The notes below the pieces were generated by a model, which did not search any database, was not told the DNA's origin, and saw nothing but the letters and a program-made list of their open reading frames with translations. Of a stretch of DNA of 64,000 nucleotides, positions 43,342 through 52,123 are shown in pieces. The stretch is from WTKG01 sp963735005 (GTDB lineage Bacteria > Actinomycetota > Actinomycetes > Actinomycetales > Demequinaceae), in assembly GCA_963735005.1 (NCBI GenBank), contig CAVTJA010000010.1, forward strand, positions 496,001 to 560,000, written 5' to 3'. Positions within the stretch are counted from its first letter, which is position 1; each line of letters opens with the position of its first letter. The position numbers and the translations under genes were made by a program.

Positions 43342-43760
43342 GCAACTACGCCGGCGACATCACGCCCCAGCAGGCCTGGGACATGCTCAAGGAGAACGAA
43401 AACGCGGTTCTCGTGGACGTCCGCACCGAGGCCGAATGGCGTTTCGTCGGCGTACCCGACACCGCCGAGCTCGGCCGCGAGCCGCTGTTCATTGAGTGGG
43501 TCTCCTACCCCGACGGCGAGCGCAACCACCAGTTCGTGGCGCAGTTGAAGGAGGCCGGCCTCGAGCCCGGCTCCGACGCGCCCATCATCTTCCTGTGCCG
43601 CTCGGGCCAGCGCTCGATCGGCTCCGCCGTGGCCGCCACCGACGCGGGCCTAGGCCCGTCGTACAACGTCCTCGAGGGCTTCGAGGGCCCCACGGACGCC
43701 GACGGCCACCGCGGCGGCATCGGCTGGCGCGCCATCGGCCTGCCCTGGCGCCAGCAGTAG
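43338..43760 (+). CDS. Rhodanese-like domain protein
   Basis: A 140-residue single-domain sulfurtransferase. It shows AVLVDVRTEAEWRFVGVPDT and the active-site loop CRSGQRSIG, in which Cys would carry the persulfide. The C-terminus (VLEGFEGPTDADGHRGG, GWRAIGLPW) is typical of the bacterial rhodanese-like group that has this extended tail. Start TTG 43338 overlaps the stop of the Cys/His-rich gene. It may deliver sulfur to or repair that partner, which is inference. Confidence 0.85.
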   Translation: MSNYAGDITPQQAWDMLKENENAVLVDVRTEAEWRFVGVPDTAELGREPLFIEWVSYPDGERNHQFVAQLKEAGLEPGSDAPIIFLCRSGQRSIGSAVAATDAGLGPSYNVLEGFEGPTDADGHRGGIGWRAIGLPWRQQ

Positions 43761-43790
43761 CCTCAGCCCGGGCCTCCGCGCGTAAGGCGG

Positions 43791-45089
43791 TTACGTGGCC
43801 CAGGCCGAGCCGCCGGGGAACGTGTGCGCCTTGATTGACTCCGGCCGCATCTCGGCGCTGGTGCCCGGCATCGTAGGCGCGAGGTACCGCGCGTTCTCCA
43901 CGATCGCAGGGTCGAAGAAGTGCTCGTGAAGGTGGTCGACAAACTCGACGTACCTGCCCTCGGTCGTCCCGCAGACCGCGACGAAGTCGAACATCGCCAG
44001 GTGGCGGACCACCTCGCACAGGCCCACGCCGCCAGCGTGCGGGCACACCGGGACGCCGAATTTTGCGGCGAGCAAGATGATGGCGATGTTCTCGTTCACA
44101 CCGCCAACGCGGCTCGCGTCGATCTGGACTACGTCGAGCGCCTCGGCCTTCAGCAGCTGCTTGAACATCACGCGGTTGTGAGCGTGCTCCCCCGTCGCCA
44201 CCTGAATGGGCGAGATGCGGCGTCGGATTTCGGCATGCCCGAGGATGTCGTCGGGGCTCGTGGGCTCCTCGATCCAGCGCGGGTTGAACGGGGCAAGTTC
44301 CTTCATCCAGGTGATCGCGTCTTCGACCTCCCAACGCTGGTTGGCGTCCACGGCAATCGCGACGTCCGGTCCCACTGCGTCTCGCGCGATTCCCAACCGC
44401 CGCACGTCCTCCTCAACGGAAGCGCCTACCTTCAACTTGATGAGGTCGTACCCATCGGCGACCGCCTCCCGCGAGAGGCGGGCCAACTTCTCGTCCGAGT
44501 AGCCCAGCCAACCCGGCGTCGTCGTGTACGCGTGCAGGCCGTCGCGAAGGAGCGCATCCTCGCGCGCCGCGCGCCCTTCCTGGGCCCCGCGCAGGATCTC
44601 GAGGGCCTCCTCCCGCGTAAGCGCGTCGGTCAGGTACGTGAAGTCGACGATGTCGCAAATCTCTTCCGGGCTCAGTCGCGACAGCAACTGCCACAGCGGC
44701 AGGCCCTCGCGCTTGGCACGCAGGTCCCACAGCGCGTTCAACAACGCACCCACCGCCATCTGAATGACGCCCTTCTCAGGGCCAAGCCACCGCAGTTGCG
44801 CGTCGCCCGTCAGTTCCCGCCCGAAGCCGCCCAGGTCCGCCAACACGGCGTCGACATCGCGGCCGACGATCCACGGCTCAAGCGCGCGAAGCGCCGCCGT
44901 CTGAATGTCATTGCCGCGGCCCGTCGTGAAGGTGAACCCGTGCCCGGTCAGGCCGTCGCCAGCATCAGTGGAGACGACGAGGTACGCCGCCGAGTAGTCG
45001 GGCTCGGGGTTCATCGCGTCCGAGCCATCGAAGTCCCGTGACGTGGGAAACCGGACGTCGGTTGATACGAGTGAGGCGAACTTCGCCAT
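43791..45089 (-). CDS. L-fuconate dehydratase (enolase superfamily)
   Basis: A 432-residue member of the mandelate racemase group that removes water from L-fuconate to give 2-keto-3-deoxy-L-fuconate. It has the L-fuconate dehydratase N-terminus (VSTDVRFPTSRDFDGSDAMN), the KxK base motif LIKLKVG, metal ligands in AVDANQRW, WIEEPTSP and ATGEHAHNR, and the His in CPHAGGVGL. The length fits. ATG 45089 follows GGAAGGGAG. It is last in an operon with a sugar ABC importer, an amidohydrolase and a GntR regulator. Confidence 0.92.
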   Translation of the reverse strand: MAKFASLVSTDVRFPTSRDFDGSDAMNPEPDYSAAYLVVSTDAGDGLTGHGFTFTTGRGNDIQTAALRALEPWIVGRDVDAVLADLGGFGRELTGDAQLRWLGPEKGVIQMAVGALLNALWDLRAKREGLPLWQLLSRLSPEEICDIVDFTYLTDALTREEALEILRGAQEGRAAREDALLRDGLHAYTTTPGWLGYSDEKLARLSREAVADGYDLIKLKVGASVEEDVRRLGIARDAVGPDVAIAVDANQRWEVEDAITWMKELAPFNPRWIEEPTSPDDILGHAEIRRRISPIQVATGEHAHNRVMFKQLLKAEALDVVQIDASRVGGVNENIAIILLAAKFGVPVCPHAGGVGLCEVVRHLAMFDFVAVCGTTEGRYVEFVDHLHEHFFDPAIVENARYLAPTMPGTSAEMRPESIKAHTFPGGSAWAT

Positions 45090-45249
45090 TTTCACTCCCT
45101 TCCTGAACGGGCTCGGCGTGGGTGCCGGCACCGATAGACATTGGATGTTTAGAGTCGTGGCCCGCGCGGTGTTGCGGAAGACCCAGACTTTGTGGCGCGT
45201 TTGCTGTGAAATTGTTGATAGGTCGGATGAATACAGGCCGGTGAGGTGA

Positions 45250-45921
45250 CTAACGGACCATCTTCAACCACTGTTCGACACCGGCCACATGGGTGACCAT
45301 AGCGGCATGGGCCAGTTCCGGATCACGGACGCTCAGAGCGTCAACGACCACCTGGTGCTCGTGCACCGTGCTTTCTTGGGCGCCCGGCTGCGTCCGCCCG
45401 CGCCACATGCGGGCACGGTTGGTCGGCGCAGACAGACCCTCGATGAGCGACGACAGCACGGAGTTTCCCGACGCTCGGCTGACGAGCCGGTGAAACTCAA
45501 TGTCGAGCGCCAGCAGGTCCTCCACGGGCGCCTCGACTCGCGAAGCATCGACGATGGCTTGGATGGCGACCAGTTCCGGCTCGGTCACTCGCTCGGCAGC
45601 CATCGACGCCGCCGCCGGCTCGAGGATGCGGCGAACGCGCAGAAACTCCAAGACGCTGTCGTCCTGATGGAACTCGACAACAAACGTGAGTGCATCGAGC
45701 AAGAGGTTGGAATCGAGGCTCGTGACGTACGTGCCGTCACCCTGCCGGACGTCGAGAATGTTGATGAGTTCTAGGGCGCGCACCGCCTCACGCAGGGAAT
45801 TCCGAGACAGCCCGAGGGTCTCCGCCAGATCCGCCTCCCGGGGCAAACGTTCACCCGGCTTCACCTGGCCACCAAGGATCATTTGCTTGATGCCGATGAT
45901 CGCATCGTCAGTCAGCGCCAC
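45250..45921 (-). CDS. GntR family regulator, FadR subfamily, in the fucose operon
   Basis: A 223-residue FadR-type regulator with winged helix (GERLPREADLAETLGLSRNS, REAVRALELINILDVRQGDG) and an FCD effector domain (LEFLRVRRILEPAAASMAAE, DIEFHRLVSRASGNSVLSSL) that binds a sugar acid through a metal. GTG 45921 follows AAGGGG; a longer frame is open upstream without homology. It starts 1 bp after the lactonase stop and lies 160 bp before the fuconate dehydratase, so it likely senses a fucose pathway intermediate. No dyad stands out in that 160-bp gap. Confidence 0.9.
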   Translation of the reverse strand: MALTDDAIIGIKQMILGGQVKPGERLPREADLAETLGLSRNSLREAVRALELINILDVRQGDGTYVTSLDSNLLLDALTFVVEFHQDDSVLEFLRVRRILEPAAASMAAERVTEPELVAIQAIVDASRVEAPVEDLLALDIEFHRLVSRASGNSVLSSLIEGLSAPTNRARMWRGRTQPGAQESTVHEHQVVVDALSVRDPELAHAAMVTHVAGVEQWLKMVR

Positions 45922-45922
45922 C

Positions 45923-46819
45923 TCAGTCCCCTTTCGATCGAGTCGCACGCCCGTACATTTCGCGTGCGTTCCCAGCCAACACCCGCGATCGGTCGGTCGA
46001 TGACATTCCATCAAGAGTCGCCTCTACCGCCGCCAGCCACGCGTCATAGCCCGACACTGATTCGAGCACGGGCCAATCGCTGCCGAACATGCAGCGGTCG
46101 GAACCGAACGCCGCGAGAGCATGGCGCAACCACGGCACTGCCGCATCAGCTGTCCGATGCTCAGCCCCAGTTTCTGACATGAGTCCGGACAACTTGCATC
46201 GTACGTTGGGAAGAGCCGCCAGGGCCGAGACATGGCGCGACCACGATTCGAAGTTGCTTCGACCGATGGATGGCTTTCCCATGTGATCGAGCACAAAGAC
46301 AACGTCGGGGCAACGACGCGCAAGCTCGGTCGCTTCGGCAAGTTGATGTTCCTGCACGCACAGGTCCATTGACAGCCCGTAGCCCGCGAGCAGCCGCACA
46401 CCGTAGATAAAGTCGCCGGAGAGCGCAAAGCCGGGAGGTTTGCCTTGGATCAGACGACGCACCCCCGACACCAACGGCATCCGCGCCAGTTCCGCGAGCT
46501 CAGCTTCGCATCCAGCTCCGCGCTCCAACAGAACGGCAGCTACGACGCCGACAATAGGTGCGCCGTTCGCGGCAAGTGCGTGAAACCATTCCGCCTCGGC
46601 GACGTTTGAACTCGGCGTAGCGTCTGCTTGCACGACCACCAGACCGCGTACGCGAGTTTCGCCATCTTGATCAACGCCGTGCCGCCGGTGCGCAAAGTCC
46701 GTGGGGAGGAACGAACCCTGAATCCTCGGACCCTGAGTCTCGAGCCACGGGTACTCGAAGCGATTCACGTCCCAGAAGTGGACATGGCTGTCGACTACGT
46801 CAAGTACGCCAATGGGCAT
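45923..46819 (-). CDS. Amidohydrolase, predicted L-fuconolactonase
   Basis: A 298-residue amidohydrolase of the COG3618 group, whose known sugar members open L-fucono-lactone. The metal-binding start is VVDSHVHFWDVNRFEYPWLE (HxH), followed by QADATPSSNVAEAEWF, VRRLIQGKPPGF and LDHMGKP (His and Asp), with FGSDWPVLE providing the last Asp. The neighbourhood (L-fuconate dehydratase and sugar ABC genes) supports fuconolactone as substrate. ATG 46819 follows GAGGAG. The GntR gene begins 1 bp after its stop. Confidence 0.87.
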   Translation of the reverse strand: MPIGVLDVVDSHVHFWDVNRFEYPWLETQGPRIQGSFLPTDFAHRRHGVDQDGETRVRGLVVVQADATPSSNVAEAEWFHALAANGAPIVGVVAAVLLERGAGCEAELAELARMPLVSGVRRLIQGKPPGFALSGDFIYGVRLLAGYGLSMDLCVQEHQLAEATELARRCPDVVFVLDHMGKPSIGRSNFESWSRHVSALAALPNVRCKLSGLMSETGAEHRTADAAVPWLRHALAAFGSDRCMFGSDWPVLESVSGYDAWLAAVEATLDGMSSTDRSRVLAGNAREMYGRATRSKGD

Positions 46820-46868
46820 GGCTCTGCTCCTCTCGTGGTTGGGTAGGCGCGTGCATGCAGGGTCCAGG

Positions 46869-46912
46869 GGGGTGGTACCCACGGGCAAAACCACGCCCGT
46901 CGGTACCACCCC
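46869..46912 (-). ncRNA. Long hairpin between the binding-protein and lactonase genes
   Basis: GGGGTGGTACC-c-ACGGGC pairs with GCCCGT-c-GGTACCACCCC across an 8-base loop: 17 base pairs with one internal mismatch. It is 30 bp after the SBP stop. Such hairpins after the binding-protein gene usually stabilise the upstream mRNA or reduce read-through. A shorter dyad, CCCC-AAAAA-GGGG (46916-46928), stands beside it and reads as CCCCTTTTTGGGG on the transcribed strand. Confidence 0.75.
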
Positions 46913-46942
46913 GTTCCCCAAAAAGGGGTGACTACGCCGTGG

Positions 46943-47905
46943 TTACTGGAAGTCCGCGACGTTGTCCTTTGTCACCATCGCAGTGCCGGTGTCAATCAGT
47001 GCATCCACTGACTTGCCCATAGCGGCGTCGAACGCAGCCTGAGCTCCGAGCGAGCCCATCTTGGACGGGAACTGCGCAACCGAGCCAGTCTCCGTGCCAG
47101 CGGCGATCGCGACGACCTCGTCGCCAAGGGCGTCGAAGCCGACGACCGTGAGCTTGCCCTCAAGCCCCGCTGCCTTGATTGCCTCGAGCGCGCCAAGGAT
47201 AGGCGGGCCGCAGGCTCCATAGATCGCGGTGATCTCGGGGTGTGCCGTCAGCATGTCCTGGCCGGCGTTCAGGCCCTTGGTCTGGTCGCAGTCGGTCGGG
47301 AGCGTGGAAACGATTTCCGCCGCACCGTCGAGGCCCTCGATCATGCCGTTGACACGGTCGTCAAGCGCGGGAACTCCAGGCACGCCCGACAGTACGCCGA
47401 GGACGGAGCCTTCAGGCAGGTTGGCCTTCAGCCACTCGCCTGCAAGAACGCCACCGGCGTAGTTGTCGGTGGTGACCACAGCCGTCTTTCCGTCCCAGTC
47501 GGGAATGTCATTGTCAATGAGGATCACAGGGATGCCCGCATCGACGGCCTTCTGGAGCTCGCCCGCGACGTTAGGGCTCGTGGGTGTGATCGCGATTGCG
47601 TCGACACCCTGCGCCACCATGGACTGAATCGCGGCGATGATGCCTTCGTCGTCCGAGCCGCTAGAGCCCGACGCGAAGACGACCTCGGCACCCGGCTCGT
47701 TTGCGTCCCACTCCTTGGCGGCATCGACCATGATGTCGTAGAAGTCGACCGGGAACTTCGTAATGAAGCCAATCTTGACGATGTCAGCCGTCGGGGGCGC
47801 AGAGGTAGTTGATTCGGTCGGGTCCGGGCTCGAAGACGAGCACGCCGCCAACAGGAGCGCGGCCGATGCGGCCACCGCCCCGGCAAGTGTCTTTCTGATG
47901 TTCAT
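46943..47905 (-). CDS. Sugar ABC transporter substrate-binding lipoprotein (ribose/fructose type)
   Basis: A 320-residue lipoprotein with lipobox LLLAACSSSSP. The mature protein is a type I periplasmic-binding fold: VKIGFITKFPVDFYDIMVDA, GVDAIAITPTSPNVAGELQK, AGIPVILIDNDIPDWD and TVVGFDALGDEV. It belongs to the ribose/galactose/fructose-binding (RbsB/FrcB) group. The operon continues with fuconate catabolic genes, so L-fucose or a related sugar is the likely ligand. ATG 47905 follows AAGGATAG. Confidence 0.9.
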   Translation of the reverse strand: MNIRKTLAGAVAASAALLLAACSSSSPDPTESTTSAPPTADIVKIGFITKFPVDFYDIMVDAAKEWDANEPGAEVVFASGSSGSDDEGIIAAIQSMVAQGVDAIAITPTSPNVAGELQKAVDAGIPVILIDNDIPDWDGKTAVVTTDNYAGGVLAGEWLKANLPEGSVLGVLSGVPGVPALDDRVNGMIEGLDGAAEIVSTLPTDCDQTKGLNAGQDMLTAHPEITAIYGACGPPILGALEAIKAAGLEGKLTVVGFDALGDEVVAIAAGTETGSVAQFPSKMGSLGAQAAFDAAMGKSVDALIDTGTAMVTKDNVADFQ

Positions 47906-47993
47906 TGCTATCCTTCGGTTGGTTGAGAGTGATTCTTGATCGGGCCGCGTCGCAGTTCACCGCTGCGGCGCGGCCTATTGAGAGGTGTGTGTG

Positions 47994-48767
47994 TCAGTCG
48001 TCACCTCCTACGATGAGCGATACAAGGCGTGAACGGTTTTCGGCGCGGGGGATCTCCTCGCCAACCACGCGGCCGCGCCGCATGACGACTGCGCGATCCG
48101 CGATCTCGATCACGTGATCCATGGCGTGCGAAATCACGATGACCGCGCAGCCTTCTTCGCGGAGGCGAAGGATCAGATCCAGCACCTGCCGAGATTCGCG
48201 GAGCCCGAGGGCGGCGGTGGGCTCGTCGAGAATCACCACGCGAGATGCAAAGGCGACGCTTCTGGCCACAGCGATGGCCTGACGCTGACCGCCTGACATC
48301 AGCCCAACAGACGACGCATTGGCGGGGATGTTGATCTTCAGCCGCCCGACCAACTCTGTCGAGTGCTTGGTCATCTCCGCGCGCTTCATCCACCGCATGC
48401 CGTGTGGCAGCCACGATGGCACGGCCTCTTCGCGCCCCGCGAAGAAGTTCGCGGTCGTGTCGAGATTGTCGAAGAGCGCGAGGTCTTGGTAGACCGTCTC
48501 AATCCCGGCGTCGCGCGCGACCGCGGGGGTCGTCATGTGGGCTGTCACGCCGTCTACCTCGATCGAGCCCGAGTCGAGGCGGTGTACGCCGCTGATGCAC
48601 TTGATGAGCGTCGATTTCCCTGCCCCGTTGTCTCCGAGCAACGCGAGCACCTCGCCGTTGTTGACGTGTAGGTCCACGCCGTCGAGCGCATGAACTGCGC
48701 CGAACCGCTTCACCGCGTTGGTGACTTTGAGGGCCGGGGCCGAGGCGTTCTTCGCAGTTGTACTCAT
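47994..48767 (-). CDS. Sugar ABC transporter ATP-binding protein, single-domain FrcA type
   Basis: A 257-residue protein with one nucleotide-binding domain: Walker A GDNGAGKST, signature MSGGQRQAIAVARS, Walker B VVILDEPTAALG, followed by VISHAMDHVIEIADRAVVMR. Ribose-type importers usually have a double-domain ATPase of about 500 residues, so this resembles the single-domain fructose importer FrcA. Its start overlaps the permease stop (ATGA). The binding-protein gene follows after 88 bp. Confidence 0.9.
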   Translation of the reverse strand: MSTTAKNASAPALKVTNAVKRFGAVHALDGVDLHVNNGEVLALLGDNGAGKSTLIKCISGVHRLDSGSIEVDGVTAHMTTPAVARDAGIETVYQDLALFDNLDTTANFFAGREEAVPSWLPHGMRWMKRAEMTKHSTELVGRLKINIPANASSVGLMSGGQRQAIAVARSVAFASRVVILDEPTAALGLRESRQVLDLILRLREEGCAVIVISHAMDHVIEIADRAVVMRRGRVVGEEIPRAENRSRLVSLIVGGDD

Positions 48768-49867
48768 GACGATGTCGCCTTCAAGAGTCGGAATCGTTGT
48801 TCGAGATGCCGTCTGATGACATCCGTCTCCACCGCGACGACGATCACGACGCCAATCACGATGAGCTGCATTGCGGCCTCGATATTGAGGAGGTTCATGC
48901 CGTTACGGATCACGCCGATCATCACGGCTCCGATGAGCGCGTGGCTGACACTTCCGCGTCCGCCCAGAAAGCTCGCCCCGCCGATGACCACGGCGGCAAT
49001 CGCGTCGAGTTCGGCAAGTTGACCGAAGGTAGGCGAGCCCGCGTTGAGTCGCCCGGCCGTCACAATCGCCGCCACGCCCGCAAGCGTTCCGCTCAGGACA
49101 TACACAGAGACCTGCACCCACTTGACGGGAATGCCGACGCGCCGCGCGCCCTCGGGGCTGCCGCCAACCGCGTAGATCCACCGGCCCCAGACAGAGCGGG
49201 TGAGGACCAGCGTCACCAGAACCGCGACCACGACGACCAAAAAGGCGGCGTTGGGGAACCACGATGCGAGCCAGTTCGCGGAGCCGGCGCCCACCGTCGT
49301 GACAACGCTCGGCATCCCCGAGATCGGCTGACCATCCGATATCCAGAGCGCTAGCCCGCGCGCGATGCTCAGCGTCGCCAAGGTAATGATGAAGGGGTGC
49401 GGGAGCCTACCGAACACATACCCGAGTCCGTTAATGGCGCCGATCACGGCGCCTGCCGCAAGCATCGCGATCACCGTCACGGTCGCGTTGCCCGTCTCTG
49501 CGAAGAGCCACGCTCCACAGACGGACGCCAGCGCGAGGGTTGAGCCGACCGACAGGTCAATACCTCGCGTAAGAATCACGAGCAGCTGGCCAATCGCCAG
49601 AATCGCGATCGCCGAACTCTGGACAAGCACGTTGCCGAGGTTCTGCGTCGTCGCGAAGTGCGGGGCAAAAGCCGACATCGCAGCGACGAGTACGACGAGC
49701 ATCAGGAGCGGGCCCATCCGAAGCACGACAAGCAGCACGCTTACGCCTCGAATACCTCGCGTTGCGCTCGAGTCCGCGGGCATTCGCCGACGGCCGTCTT
49801 GCCCCGGTACGTCGCTTGAACTCCGCGCGTTTGGACCACGGCTCTGCGACACCTCAGATGCACCCAC
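48764..49867 (-). CDS. Sugar ABC transporter permease (RbsC/FrcC type)
   Basis: A 367-residue membrane protein with about ten helices. The N-terminal 45 residues are hydrophilic. Family features are LTRGIDLSVGSTLALASVCG, the coupling motif region GGSPEGARRVGIPVKWVQVSVYVLSG, and ELDAIAAVVIGGASFLGGRGSV. GTG 49867 follows AAGGAGG by six bases. First gene of the operon permease-ATPase-SBP-lactonase-GntR-fuconate dehydratase; a dyad ATACGTAT lies about 20 bp upstream. Confidence 0.9.
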   Translation of the reverse strand: MGASEVSQSRGPNARSSSDVPGQDGRRRMPADSSATRGIRGVSVLLVVLRMGPLLMLVVLVAAMSAFAPHFATTQNLGNVLVQSSAIAILAIGQLLVILTRGIDLSVGSTLALASVCGAWLFAETGNATVTVIAMLAAGAVIGAINGLGYVFGRLPHPFIITLATLSIARGLALWISDGQPISGMPSVVTTVGAGSANWLASWFPNAAFLVVVVAVLVTLVLTRSVWGRWIYAVGGSPEGARRVGIPVKWVQVSVYVLSGTLAGVAAIVTAGRLNAGSPTFGQLAELDAIAAVVIGGASFLGGRGSVSHALIGAVMIGVIRNGMNLLNIEAAMQLIVIGVVIVVAVETDVIRRHLEQRFRLLKATSS

Positions 49868-49883
49868 AGTCAGCCTCCTTGCT

Positions 49884-49896
49884 GAATACGTATGAC
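49884..49896. promoter_or_regulatory. Candidate GntR operator A, upstream of the fucose-type ABC operon
   Basis: TGAATACGTATGACC contains the palindrome ATACGTAT (49886-49893) and shares ACGTATGA with operator E at 61.2 kb. It lies 18-30 bp before the permease GTG, in the divergent region with metZ. One of five similar sequences within the island. Confidence 0.5.
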
Positions 49897-50070
49897 CTTA
49901 ACTAGCCACTCATCCTATGTCTAGGGCGCCGTAGGTCACGATTTCGCCAAGACGCACCTGATTCGGGCTCAAAGATAGGACCAACGGTGAGAAGGGCGCG
50001 CCGCCGCGATGCGGTGCGCGAAGGGTACGCGCACCTCCCGCGGGTCGTTGACTCCCCTAGACTTGGCCGC

Positions 50071-51294
50071 ATGACCGACCAGCCCGACCTCAGCCACCTG
50101 CGCCCGGACACCCGCGCGATCAGGGCCGGAATCGAGCGCTCGGACGCGCGCGAGATGAGCGAGGGCCTGTTCCTCACGCAGGGCTACGTCTACGAATCTG
50201 CGGCACAAGCCGAGGCCGCCTTCGCGGGCGACATCGACATGTATATGTATGCCCGCTACGGCAACCCCACGGTCGAGGCATTCCAGCAACGCCTGGCCGC
50301 CATCGAGGGCGCGGACGCGTGCTTCGCCACCGCCACGGGCATGGCCGCCGTGTTCGTCTCGCTGGCGTCGATCCTTGGCCAGGGCGACCGCCTCGTGTCT
50401 TCTCGCGCCCTCTTCGGGTCGACTCTCAACGTCTACAAGCAGTTGTTCCTCAAATGGGGCATCGAGATCGAGCTCGTGGACGGCCACCGCAACGACGACT
50501 GGGAGCGGGCGCTGGCGACCCCAGCCAAGGCCGTCTACTTCGAGAGCCCCACCAACCCGATGCAGGACATCGTGGACATCGCCGCGGTCAGCGCGCTCGC
50601 GCACAAAGCCGGCGCGCTCGTCATCTGCGACAACGTGTTCGCCACTCCGCTTGGCCAGCGGCCGCTCGAGCTTGGCGCCGACGCCGTGGTGTACTCCGCG
50701 ACCAAGCACATCGACGGCCAGGGCCGGGTGCTCGGCGGGGCGATCCTCGGCACGGACGAGTACGTCAACGGGCCGGTCAAGCAGATGGTCCGTCAGATGG
50801 GCGCCACGATCTCCCCCTTCAACGCGTGGGTGATGCTCAAGGGGCTCGAGACGCTTGGCGTCCGCACGCGAGCGCAATGTGCGTCGGCGCTTGAGTTGGC
50901 GACCTGGCTAGAGGCCCAGCCGGCGGTGGCGCAGGTGCTGTACCCGTTCCTACCGTCGCACCCTCAGCACGCACTCGCCGTGAAGCAGCAGAGCCTTGGA
51001 GGCACCGTCGTCACCGCCAAACTCAAACTGCCCGACGGCGCGGCGCCGCACTCTGCGGCGGCCAAAGACGCGGCTTTCCGGTTCATGGACGGCCTCGCCC
51101 TGTTCGAGCTGTCGAACAACTTCGGCGACGCCAAGTCCATTGCGACCCACCCCGCCACCACCACCCACTCCAAGCTCACCGACGAGGAGCGCGAGGCCGT
51201 GGGAATGTCCCACGCCACGGTGCGATTGTCCGTGGGCCTCGAGGACGTCGAGGACCTGCGCGAGGACATCGCGAAGGCGCTGTCCGAGGTTTAG
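50071..51294 (+). CDS. metZ: O-succinylhomoserine sulfhydrylase (Cys/Met metabolism PLP enzyme)
   Basis: A 407-residue pyridoxal-phosphate enzyme that makes homocysteine from O-succinyl- or O-acetyl-homoserine and sulfide. The start of the core is TQGYVYESAAQAEAAFAG, then YARYGNPTVEAFQQRLA, YFESPTNPMQDIVDI, and the PLP Lys in YSATKHIDGQGR. The SuccHS/AcHS choice is not certain. TAGACT lies 7 bp before ATG 50071 with no ribosome site, suggesting a leaderless transcript. It is a housekeeping gene within the sugar island. Confidence 0.9.
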   Translation: MTDQPDLSHLRPDTRAIRAGIERSDAREMSEGLFLTQGYVYESAAQAEAAFAGDIDMYMYARYGNPTVEAFQQRLAAIEGADACFATATGMAAVFVSLASILGQGDRLVSSRALFGSTLNVYKQLFLKWGIEIELVDGHRNDDWERALATPAKAVYFESPTNPMQDIVDIAAVSALAHKAGALVICDNVFATPLGQRPLELGADAVVYSATKHIDGQGRVLGGAILGTDEYVNGPVKQMVRQMGATISPFNAWVMLKGLETLGVRTRAQCASALELATWLEAQPAVAQVLYPFLPSHPQHALAVKQQSLGGTVVTAKLKLPDGAAPHSAAAKDAAFRFMDGLALFELSNNFGDAKSIATHPATTTHSKLTDEEREAVGMSHATVRLSVGLEDVEDLREDIAKALSEV

Positions 51295-51334
51295 AACGCG
51301 TGCCGCCCAACGGTGCGACTGCCCCGATGTGCCT

Positions 51335-52123
51335 CTAGAGCCGTAGCCCGGTGATTCCGCCGTCGACGGGAAGTATGGTCGCTGTGGTCGAGCCCGACAG
51401 CGGGCTCGCAAGGTAGCCGATTGCCCACGCGATCTCCGCCGGGGTGATGAGGCGGCCGATCGGCTGGCGGCCGCGCAGTTTCCGAGCCTCGGCCTCTGGA
51501 TCGGTCGATTGCGCCACCAAACGCTCCACCCATGGCGTGTCTGCGGTCCCCGGTGCGACGGCGTTGACGCGGATGCCGTCGTCAAGGTGATCGGCCGCCA
51601 TCGAGAGCGTGAGGCCGTCGATCGCTCCCTTGCTTGCGCAGTAGACCGCTCGGTTGCGAATACCGACCAGGGCGCCAAACGACGTCACGTTGACGACCGC
51701 TGCGTGAGCAGACTGGCGCAGCAGCGGCAGCGCGAGTGCGGTCATGCGCGCCACGGAGACGACATTGACCTCGAGGACACGGCTCCACTCGTCGCGCGCG
51801 TTGGCTGCGCAGTCGCCGACGGCGCTTACTGCGGCGTTGTTGACCAGTATGTCGAGCCCGCCGTCCGCAGCCTCGATGGCGCCGAGCGTCGCCGCGATGT
51901 CCTGGTCCTGGGTGACGTCGCCCTGGTGGGCTGTGACGCCCGGCTGGTCCTCCGCCGGCGCCACCGGGTCGAGCACGTGGACGGTCGCCCCGCGGCTCAC
52001 GAAGTGCGCGGCCGTCGCGGCGCCGATTCCGGAACCGCCGCCGGTGATGAGCGCCACGAGCCCGTCGAGGTCGGCAACCGTAGCGGCTGCGACGCCCTCC
52101 ATCGCTGCATCCCCCGTGCTCAT
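51335..52123 (-). CDS. SDR oxidoreductase, predicted 2-keto-3-deoxy-L-fuconate 4-dehydrogenase
   Basis: A 262-residue SDR with TGGGSGIGAATAAHFVSRGA for the cofactor, NNAAVSAVG, catalytic Ser in VNVTSFGALVG and Tyr/Lys in YCASK, and ILPVDGGITG at the end. The downstream partner in the upstream position is a fumarylacetoacetate-hydrolase-family enzyme; in known L-fucose and L-rhamnose non-phosphorylating routes these two act in sequence on the 2-keto-3-deoxy acid. ATG 52123 overlaps the hydrolase stop (ATGA). Last gene of a five-gene unit. Specificity is inferred. Confidence 0.83.
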   Translation of the reverse strand: MSTGDAAMEGVAAATVADLDGLVALITGGGSGIGAATAAHFVSRGATVHVLDPVAPAEDQPGVTAHQGDVTQDQDIAATLGAIEAADGGLDILVNNAAVSAVGDCAANARDEWSRVLEVNVVSVARMTALALPLLRQSAHAAVVNVTSFGALVGIRNRAVYCASKGAIDGLTLSMAADHLDDGIRVNAVAPGTADTPWVERLVAQSTDPEAEARKLRGRQPIGRLITPAEIAWAIGYLASPLSGSTTATILPVDGGITGLRL

